Origin: Gnetum montanum
Lineage: Eukaryota; Streptophyta; Gnetopsida; Gnetales; Gnetaceae
Assembly: GCA_015680685.1 (NCBI GenBank)
Contig: MNCI01037564.1
Span: forward strand, 1,084 to 63,083
Length of the DNA: 62,000 nucleotides
Direction of reading: 5' to 3'
The notes beneath the pieces are model-generated. The model saw only the letters and a list, made by a program, of their open reading frames with translations, searched no databases and was not told the DNA's origin. Each line of letters begins with the position of its first letter. Position 1 is the stretch's first letter. The position numbers were made by a program, and so were the translations under genes. This document shows, one piece after another, positions 49,661 through 59,058 of this stretch.

Positions 49661-49940
49661 GATTCAATTCATACACTATGTAGATAGGCTGCACACTTCT
49701 AGACTTAGGTGTACACTGTGTAGACAGGCTACACACTACCAGACTTAGGTGTACACTGTGTAGAAAGGTTGCATGCTGCCAGACTTAGGTGTATGCTGTG
49801 TAGACAGGATACACGCTGCGAGACTTAGGTGTACGCTGTGTAGATAGGCTACATGCTGCTAGACTTAGGTGTACACTATTTAGAAAGGCTGCACGCTGTC
49901 AGGCTTAGGTGTACGCTATGTAGATAGGCTACACGTTGCG
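49661..49940 (+). repeat. 40-bp minisatellite in T5 leader, six units plus one partial
   Basis: Exactly 40-bp units at 49701, 49741, 49781, 49821, 49861 and 49901, each starting AGACTTAGGTGTACRCTGTG (last one AGGCTTAGG); a decayed unit lies at 49661-49700. Located between primer site and gag, where packaging and dimer signals usually lie. Confidence 0.95.
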
Positions 49941-50043
49941 GGTGTACACTAACAAGTATACCTGTTTCATACTTGGCCAAATTCTCACCTGTACACACTG
50001 ACACTATCTCCCATCTACCTTGTTATACTTACGACCTTTTCAT

Positions 50044-52427
50044 CATGAATACTGCCAACACCAATGTTTCAACCAAGTCCACTCCAGATATCATTGGCCC
50101 CACGGCAATGATGATACCCATCATGCAACCCATAGGGGCCCATGGTGAGGTCAATCCCTGGGGGGGACCTCATCGATCACTCAGACTACAAGGGAAGAAT
50201 CCATCATTTAACGTCATAACAAAAGAACAGTACAATTTTATATGTGTAAAGATCCAAGCCAGCTTGGTAATAGATCAAGCTGAACTAGAGGCTAAGAAAT
50301 AGTATGAACTGGTCAATAAGGGAGGACATGAGTTTATCCGCTTCCCATATGACATCATCCCTCTCCCAGAGCACTACTCTGAGCTCATCTCACAGCTCCT
50401 CCTAGTAAGGAGTCAGACCCTAGACCAGTCCATGTTAAATCCTCAATTACAAGAGGAGGATGACTTTGTGACTCAATCCAAAGATGAGGATTTGTACCAT
50501 ACTCTCAGTCCACATACTTACGTGGACCAGCTATTCCACCCTTTTAGAGGGGAGACTATGTCGCTCCATTCATTTAAAACCACTCAACCACATGTGCCTC
50601 AATAGGAAGCATCCACTCTTATTCCCACTCTCCCCTTGAATGATACCCAATTCAATATACCCATCCCCACTATTGCTCCAGTCACTACGTTATCCCCCCT
50701 CTTACAAGTACAACCCCGACAACACCCCCCTCAAAATAATGTAGGAGTGACCTTCCCACCCCAAGTGATTGGGATGCCTTCTGTGATACCTTCTTTTACA
50801 TCTTCTCACTATATACCATGAATTCAAATCCAAGGGACACCCTTCACCACTTCAACTTAACAAGTTCAAGGTGTTTCTTCACAAATCATGACTAGACAAT
50901 GGGCCACGACTGGCATGCAAGCACATCAACCCCCTCATTACAACATACCGCCTCCTACAATTCCACCCATGAACATCCCTCAAGTACCACAACAACAACA
51001 ATAGCAATCCTTTCCTAACATTATGCCATCCTTAATAGCACCTACCATGAATACTCCTCAAGCACAACCTACAACCACTCAACTTTCCTCTTTTCTGTCC
51101 AATGTACAATAATCTAACTTTCATACTGCATAACATAATCCATCTACCATGTCACCTGGTGCCCAAGACTAGGTCGAAGCTAAAACGTTGATGCAAGAAC
51201 TCACTGATGAGGTAAAACACCTCAAAATAGTCAACAACGAAGAGCTTAATGTATTAGACTTTCACCAAGAGGATCCTATTAGCTCTTCGGTACCACCGTT
51301 GACCCTGTCCAAAGGAGTTTCTTTGCCTCAACTAACCAAGTACAATGGGGAAGGGGACCCAATGCCCATCTGGTCATGTTTAGACTAGAATGTTTACTAC
51401 TTTAGGAATGGCCCCATGCAATCTTAAGTGTTTTCACCATGTCCCTCACTGGGAGAGCTTTAGACTGGTACTGAGCCTTGCCTCATAACCCCGTATCCTC
51501 TTTGGAGGATCTCCTACACTAGTTCGTTACCAAGTTTAAATACAACCTGAAACCTGAAGCAACCCTGGATAGTATGATACAAGTAAAACAAGCACCACTT
51601 GAACCTATACAAAAATTTATTCAGAGATGGAGTACTACGCTAAATGAACTTCATGAACCAATCCCTGAAACATACTTACTCACCATCCTAAAGGGAGCCG
51701 TAAATGATTTCGTGAAATCTAAACTGTACTATTTGAATGCATGCACTCTAAGCCAAGCTTTCTTGCAAATAAAGAACATAGAAGAGGTGGTACAAAATAG
51801 CCGTGACCCTACTTACTTAAAAAAGAAAAAGAAAAGGCTAAGGCAATAGTAGTAGTAGTAGCAGAAACTCAACAGACAAATATGAGAAAACAAGGTAAAC
51901 CACCCACCGCCCCTACTGGCTATACTAGATCTATCCCTCCAGCTACACCCAGAGCGTTCACATCACAAAATGCTACACAGAGTCATGCAAGAAACTTTGA
52001 GAGGAGAAACCCCTATCAATACACATCATTGCCCATGAAACCTTCACAATTATTTGACCAACTCTTGAAAACTGGGCTAATGAAACATAAAAAATTGTCC
52101 CCTGCAACAATTTAGAGACATGATCGATTCTGTGAATTGGTTGAGAACCCAAGCTTGGCGACACCGGATGAGCCCCCAATTCCAAGAGGCTTTAGACTAG
52201 ACCATTTTTGTGAGTACCACCAACGTAATGGGCATGGCCCCAACTATTGTTTCACCTTGAAACAAGATATTCAACGAATGATTGATGGAGGTGAAATCAC
52301 TTTTGATGAGGCCAACCTGGTCAAACCACAAAACCAGTGCATGGACATATATAAAGATCCCCTAAAAACTAAAGAAGAGGCATACACAATTAACACCATC
52401 AACATAGATAATAGCTATGAAACATGA
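50044..52427 (+). pseudogene. gag: T5 gag with zinc knuckle
   Basis: ATG at 50044 (MNTANTNVST). Order: N-terminal region, Pro/Gln-rich part (50636-51120), gag core near 51310-51850 (LPQLTKYNGEGDP, then MSLTGRALDWY in another frame, EPIQKFIQRWSTTLNELHE, CTLSQAFLQIKNIEE), then a zinc knuckle at about 52213-52254, CEYHQRNGHGPNYC (C-x2-H-x3-GH-x4-C), with the Tat-type following helix. Frame changes at about 51,390 and 51,850 and several stops break it. This is the best gag of the Tat family here. Confidence 0.8.
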
Positions 52428-53535
52428 AAGAACCCCTTCGAAGTTCATCTTCCGCCTACAACACTAACATCACCTCAACCTTCATACCCCCCACATGATC
52501 CTCCTACCCCGCAAACACCATTGGCGATCTGAGTACCTCTTGAAGTGGCAACAATGCAGATACCACCCCAAACCAAACCATTTGTTGTTTGCATGCCCCT
52601 TGCTGATACAACTGCTAGTGTGACACCATCAAACTGGCCCACTCCCTTCATGGTTTGGATGCCACCGGTGGTTGTTACGATAGAGGCACCAACTACAAAT
52701 TGCCCAACCCCATTTGTGGTCAAGGTACCTAGACAGCCTAATACTCCTCAAACACAAGCTAGTCTCGCCCCATTCATCATTCGAGTCCCAAATCAACCAC
52801 ACTATCCGATCCCAAATGTTCCCACAAAACCCACATGAGAACGCCTGGTAGATAGGCTCACCAGGGAATGTTTGGAGAAGGAACGTTCGGCGAAGGAATG
52901 TCAACACCTTGCATTGGGACCCCCGAAACCAACTCCATTAAGTGCAATACCTACGTCTCCTTATAAAAACAAGCCAATCATGAGTTACAAAGAGGAGAAA
53001 TCAAGAATGCAACACATATCAAACCCAACAGCCATGAAAAATAACACGAAAGTTAGCCCACACGAGATACAACTGTTATGTCCAATGGATCAAATGTCCA
53101 TCGACAAGATTATACCCAATGGTAAGGACCTAGCTAATGGTCTAACACAAGTTACACAAGCCCTTAAACAAAATAATACATCATTAAGCTTGTACGCCCT
53201 CATATTGACTTCACTAGATCATCACGAAGCCTTAGTACAAATGTTGACATCAATCCCAGTTACTGAAAAACTACTCGCAAACGAACCCTCTATACATGCG
53301 GTAATGTCTACATGACAAGGATTCGAAACTAAATCATTGGGATTTCACCCCAAAAACATTAAAATTGATGAGAAAATCAGAGATGTCACCCAAAAACCCA
53401 TGTTTATAACCATACGAGTCAATCAGTTTCAAATACATTGAGTACATGTAGATGATGGAGTGGCCACAAACGTGGTACCTTATCCCATCATTGAATAGTT
53501 AGGGCTTATAGAATTAATTAAACCTACGTCTACAA
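52428..53535 (+). pseudogene. T5 gag-pro linker and truncated protease
   Basis: First a Pro/Thr/Val-rich stretch (52545-52838) with four repeats of the type PFVV.MP, PTPFMVWMP, PTPFVVKVP, APFIIRVP. Then a linker with SLYALILTSLDHHEALVQML (in Tat elements a SLY..L..S..HR.AL motif precedes protease), and MFITIRVNQFQIH followed after one TAG by VHVDDGVATNVVPYP, the protease active-site region. It ends at TSTIMLQ near 53535; the second half, with the GRPWL motif seen in T4, is missing. Confidence 0.7.
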
Positions 53536-53547
53536 TCATGTTGCAGT

Positions 53548-53613
53548 CTGTCATGACTTTAAACTGACACTTACACACACACGCACGTATGGCCCGAAAT
53601 GGCCTTAAACTAG
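53548..53613 (+). repeat. T5 array, two motifs, after protease
   Basis: GACTTTAAACTGACA and GGCCTTAAACTAGAG. Equivalent in position to the nine-copy array of T4. Confidence 0.6.
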
Positions 53614-53625
53614 AGTGATTTTTCT

Positions 53626-54050
53626 TTCTTTTGCCTTGAAAATTCAAATCCTCAGTTTACATTCTATGACTCCATCTTTGCAGTACAAGTTACGTTGTCC
53701 TTTATGTTTTCCTTGGCACAATTATCGTTTGGGTTATATTTGTACTTTATTTCATGTTTCGACTTAAACTACAAAAAAACCAAAAATACTTTCACCCCAT
53801 GTCCCTGCATTATTTATTCTCAACAATTAGAAAAATCTAAAGAAACAAAACAACAAAACAAAAAAAAAAACAAAACTGGAATATGAAAATGACAAAAAAA
53901 ATACATAAATATTTAAATGGACGGTTACAAAAGTTAGCCAAGTTTTTGCATCTGTACATATATAACTCAACTCAAAAATATAGAAACAATTTCTGTTTAC
54001 AACCCGTAGAAACATAACTAATAACAATACTCCAAATTCAAGAACTAAAC
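53626..54050 (+). other. T5 spacer, no gene seen
   Basis: AT-rich. Contains CAAAACAACAAAAC-like simple sequence and no supported ORF. Confidence 0.4.
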
Positions 54051-57000
54051 ATCAGGATCAAGAGTGGCTTTCTCCTCAAGTTCTCTTGCATCATGAGTTT
54101 CCCCTCCACTGGGGCCACCTTCCTGGCCACCGTCGTCACCGGTGACTCTGTAAAAAGAAAAAGAAAATAATTAACTAATTAAATAATAGATAAAAAAAGG
54201 AAGGTAACATTTCCTATGAAAAATAAATAAAAATTTACAAGGTCAAAAGACTTACTAAAGAGGATCCTCTTAAACTGAACTCTAGCCGATGAAGGATTTC
54301 TTCTTCAGGGACACTTGTCCAGTCGGTTCCATCTAAGCCTGGATCAATGTTGGCTAAGGCCTTCCCTTTGTCCATAGCAGACCAAGTAGGATGTTTAAGA
54401 GGAAACTCACCTACAAAAATCTCCCCAGAAGCTGTGGTGATTAGTCTCTTGGGAGATTCCATCTCTAACACAGTGTGCCTAGCAAAGGCATCAAACGAAG
54501 ACCTTAGGCCTAAACCCTCTACAAACATCTCCATTTGATGCTTTTCTATGGATATATCCTTTAATGATTTTTTATAATGATACTTATGATTCTTCTCATC
54601 TTGGCCCCATTTCTGCACCTTTGAATCAAAAGCTTTCCAATCCTGACACTTGAGATTCAGCAAGTTAATTTGTGCCTTCGGCTCTGCTAGCTCCCAAGTC
54701 ATAGTTACTTGGCAGTTCAATAGATTCCAATATCTATTATAAGTAACTTCAGAGGTTCGCCAAGAATGATCACCTATCAACCTACCAAAAGCAAACTCAT
54801 AGCATGACTTAAAGTCATCTCGTTCTGCAGATAGTTTGGCGATCTCTTTCTCCCCTGCCTGAATTTGCAACCATAGCTTTTCGATGGAACGCCTACAAAC
54901 CCAAAGTGACTTGGCATTTTGCACAATACATTCTACCACATCATCATAGATCTATCTTGGCACTTGCTCAATTTCTACCGGTAGTTCAGGAAGACTCTCA
55001 ATACAAGTGGCCTCGGATGGATCCCACTTCAGTTTAGCACCTATCAATATAAGGAGAATATACATTAGACATTGGACAGTAGAAATAGATGCGAAAAGAA
55101 AAAGACTCAAAATTTTTAAAACGTATGTACCTATTTTAGGATGAGCTTGTTGGATGTGATCAACTACCTCATTGACAATACCAATGATGAAATCCATTTT
55201 ACTTGCCATTTTGATCCAAGTAAATGGTTCATGTATGGGAGACAAACCAACTTTGATGGTCGCTTCCATTGGAATCTTCATTATAGGTATCTCCGAGTAA
55301 ACATTAGGAGTCGTCCTAGTTTCAACATCTACGTGTTGTAGCGACAAAAACATAAATTCAAAACTCTAAATAATAGAAATGAAACAACTCAAAACTCAAA
55401 TAAACATAATAATGAGAACATACTGAAATCCCTCTATTCTCCTGGATTCGGAGGAGTGCCAAAGTTTAACTTTCCTGTGAAGAAATCATCAAACATCTCA
55501 TCAGCTTTACCCTATTCACCAGCGTGATCTTTTTTCGTGGTGACTTTTTCTCCTTCTTTCGTTTCTTCCCTCAAAGGGATGGGAATTTCTATCTTGTCGT
55601 TACTTGCCTCTTCCTCCTCATCTTGGTTGTTTGGGACCTCTTCCTCCTCTATGATCGGTGCTAATCCCTCTCTTCTTACTTTGGGAGTTGGCTCTGATGA
55701 CATTCATAAGTTCACAAAATAAAAATAGAATAAAATGAAAATAATAATAATGATAATAAAACAAGGATAAATGAATGAATTAGGCTTACTTACCCCATGC
55801 AAGTATTTTAAACCGTATGCATTTCACCTTTGGTTCATCTACAACTAGAGCAACCTCTCTAGAGTGCTTAGGTCTTTGAACTCTAGATTTTTCCTTCTTG
55901 ATTGTCTCTTTGATTACTTGATTGGCTCTCCTAGTAGTATAGGGCACACCATATAGCTCCTACTCTATGTTGTCATATGTGTGATTTGAATGACTAGAGG
56001 ATCCCCTCATTGTAACAAAGACCAATTCATCAATCCCTTCAAAAGCATCTTGAGATTTGGTCACCTCAAACAAGTGGTGAATCCACGGGTGAGATATTTG
56101 GCCATGATCCCTTAACATGTACTCATTACCCATGCGAACTACTAGAAATTCAGCTACTCGGTGTAGGTAATTGATAAAGAATGTAAATGTAAAATGGGAC
56201 TGTGCCTCAATGTTCGAACACAATCTCACTATCTCTCTGCGGAAACCTGAAAGTAAAAACTAAGCCCAATTATAACGCATCCCAGTCTCCAAAATTGTAC
56301 GCATGATATGCACAGATTCTACCCCAAAAGTCTTCACTTGGGACAGGGATTTAGGAAACACTCGTGCTTTGAATAGTGGATACAGCTCATTTACTTCAGT
56401 TACTTTCAATTTTCCTTGCATAGGAAATCCCTTAGCACCTTTAAGTATACCTAGCCAGTCCTCCAGCTCATGAACCACATGGGCCTCTTTTTGTGCTCTA
56501 TCCAAATTCACTCTAGTCCCATCCACTGGCACACTAAAGAGGTCTGAAAAGAACTCCATCGATAGATGGAAAGCCACTCTAATTCCCTTGACATGAGTGC
56601 TATAGTAAGTAACATCCTCATTGAATGAACCAACGATCATAATCATCTTGGTCATGGAGACATTAGGACTTAAAGTAGTAAGAAACTCCATGAGGCCAGC
56701 ATCGCTCAAGCAACCAATAATGTGAGATGATGCCTCATCATGCAACCATCATTGTGCATTGTCAATATCTCTGAACTTCATGGACAAAGTGCCCTCAGTC
56801 CGCCCAGTCTCTATGGTGACTCCACCAGGGGTGATATCTACTGCACACACAGGATAAAATCATGGAATCAATACAACCAATGTGGTAGCAAAACAAACAA
56901 ATGTGAAGAGTCAAAAAATACTATTACTTACTGTTAGACATTGGATCAAGACCATTACAATTCAAATCAGCATCACATGGGAAAACTGGCCCATTATGAG

Positions 57001-58188
57001 ACCAATCCCCATGTAGCCATCCCCAAGCCTCACATTGTGCAAAAGCCTTAGAATATCATTTGTGGAAGTGAACAATTTCACCCTTGGTCTAGGCTAGCAT
57101 GACACCACGGAGAGTGGGACCTACCATGAAAGCCTCTAAGGCAGTATGAGCCAATGCAAGTCCATCATCACCTATGCATACTCCTTCTTTATCAAATCGA
57201 GGCCTGCAAAGGAATGATGGTCAAAACATGAACAACCACTAGGCATTAAAGCAGAAATGATAAATTAAACAACCTTACATTTCTACCCTATATACCATTC
57301 CAAGAGGATTATTGAACAAGGTATGCACTTGAGATGCTAAGAACAAGGTGCTATTGAGGTTGTGAGGGCTACATGATAATAAGTCCCATACACGTGTCAA
57401 TGGATGGGTGGCTCTGCACCCTCCAGAGGGACCATCCCCAATCGTGGATAATCCCTCATCGACATCGACCATGAAGGCCACTATATCATTTGAAGATCCC
57501 AGTAACATGGTCTCAAGGATTCTCCATGCTAATTGTTCACTTAGGTGAGAAAATATCACCACACTGAATCTTTGTAAGATGAAGGCAATGAATTTTCTGA
57601 CACCCGTTTTGAACCATACTCCATTTCGATCGATAGTCATATCAGGTACCGGTTCATCATAATCAATAGGCCCAAACCATGCCAAAACTCCAAAAATTTC
57701 AACCACAAGGAGAAAAGGTTTATGACATCTGCACATATTCAAGAACCATGATTAGTAAGCCATACAAAACAATATAGGTTTTACGTTGAGACCAGCACTA
57801 GAAAACATTTTTCAGGGTTCACACTCAGCGTGCAGACCTTGCACGCTCAGCATGCAGACCCTACAAACTGGGAACACAAGCATGTAGACCCTACACACTA
57901 GGAATTTTCCCCCTCTTGTACACTAACATCTATGCTAAAAGAACATGCCAAGTCTCACACAAATTCTATGCGTCGAAAATGAAAAAAGGGGAAACTAAAT
58001 GCAAATGGATGAAAATAGTAAACAAAAATACAAATTTGATATGGAACAGGGGCCTATTGGTGCACTGATCTGGACCATGATGTCATCATAGGCTTGGATA
58101 GGCATCAGAGCATCACCTCACTCTCCTCGCCAAAGGTCAAGTCTAGCTCCTTCCTCCCCGAGTCCCTCACCTGCTTCCCCTTATCCAT
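54050..58188 (-). pseudogene. Antisense gene of T5, eight exons (most complete copy)
   Basis: Unknown function. Exons: 1 from ATG 58188 (tentative); 2, 57728-57279 (450 bp); 3, 57203-56932 (272); 4, 56840-55794 (1047); 5, 55693-55424 (270); 6, 55328-55131 (198); 7, 55040-54256 (785); 8 from 54147 (tentative). Acceptors such as CTTTGCAG and GTGTGCAG and donors GTAAGG, GTAAGT, GTAAGT, GTATGT, GTACAT and GTAAGT flank exons 2-7, and every junction from 2 to 7 keeps the frame. Exon 2 has KPFLLVVEIFGVLAW; exon 4 has HVKGIRVAFHLSMEFFSDLF, YPLFKARVFPKSLS, YNWA and FLVVRMGNEY; exon 5 is acidic; exon 7 looks coiled-coil-like. No catalytic motif or membrane segment. About eight premature stops, so this copy is dead. 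It lies wholly between gag-pro and pol. Confidence 0.8.
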
Positions 58189-58198
58189 GCCTTCACGT

Positions 58199-58322
58199 TG
58201 GGGTTTCCAGGCCTTCATGCTAGGGTTTGTAGGAGGTCCACACTGGGGTTTGTAGGCCTTCACGCTGGTGTTTGCAGGAGGTCCATGCTAGGGTTTGCAA
58301 GCCTTCACACTGGGGTTTGCAG
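58199..58322 (-). promoter_or_regulatory. Telo-box-like repeats upstream of the T5 antisense ATG
   Basis: Minus strand shows AAACCCTA at 58228-58221 and 58296-58289, plus four one-base variants (AAACCCCA or AAACACCA), in alternating units of about 22 bases. AAACCCTA is the plant telo-box, a promoter element in many plant genes. It lies just upstream of the putative ATG at 58188. Confidence 0.45.
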
Positions 58323-58439
58323 GAACTCTTTCATCCGACTCGTCACGCTCCAAACGATGCCATCCTTGTTGCCTCCTTCACACCGTATCTGCACCTTCCT
58401 CTACCTGTATTATCCGATCTTCACCTCCTCATCACTCTA

Positions 58440-58520
58440 GTTCACACTGAGAGGTTCACACTGAGAGGTTCATGTCGAGAAGTTCATGCTAAGAGGTTCA
58501 CACCGAGAAGTTCATGCTAT
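58440..58520. repeat. Short tandem repeat GAGAGGTTCACACT
   Basis: Five or six degenerate copies of 14-18 bases (GAGAGGTTCACACT, GAGAAGTTCATGCT) in the spacer between antisense gene and pol. Confidence 0.7.
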
Positions 58521-58857
58521 CTTAGGCTCAACTTTGGGGTTTATGCCTACTACCATTCGTTTCAAGTTAAATATGTCCCCACATTGCTCATGCCACCCCA
58601 CCCTCTAGGAAATCGTCATTTTAAGTATTTTACTCTAAATAAAAATAAACACAATGATTAATTAAACACAAATAAATATAAACAAACCTAGAGTAGATAG
58701 AAGAATATGTAAACATGCACTAGGCTAAAGATCATCCATGTAAGACCTTTCCTAAACTAAGCACTTTGGTACATACTCCTCGTCTTTTAGTTTCACACTT
58801 AACAAGCATTACAAATTGTATAATCAATTAGAAACCATAAACAAACTACAAACAGCC

Positions 58858-58932
58858 TGGTAAGGCCCTAAATTGCCGCGAATGGCCCGATAAGGCCCTA
58901 AACTACTAGGTACAGCCTTAAACTGCCACGCG
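58858..58932 (+). repeat. T5 array, three motifs, before pol
   Basis: AAGGCCCTAAATTGCCG, AAGGCCCTAAACTACTA and CAGCCTTAAACTGCCA. Same place as the T2 array at 12446-12690. Confidence 0.65.
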
Positions 58933-59040
58933 GCCAAGTAAGACAATGAACCAACTTTAGCATACTTTGAGCACATTTAAATATTTGAATTGGTTTCATA
59001 AAGCAACTAGCAAATCCCCCTTGTTAATGTTTCTTCCTAT

Positions 59041-59050
59041 GACTTGGCAG
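59041..59050 (+). other. Putative 3' splice site before T5 pol
   Basis: GACTTGGCAG ends 8 bases before the ATG at 59059, as in T1 and T2. Confidence 0.45.
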
Positions 59051-59058
59051 GGGCAAGC

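Noticed and set aside
49661-49940. CRISPR-like array
   Set aside because: Units are contiguous 40-bp repeats with no unique spacers, in a plant retroelement leader.
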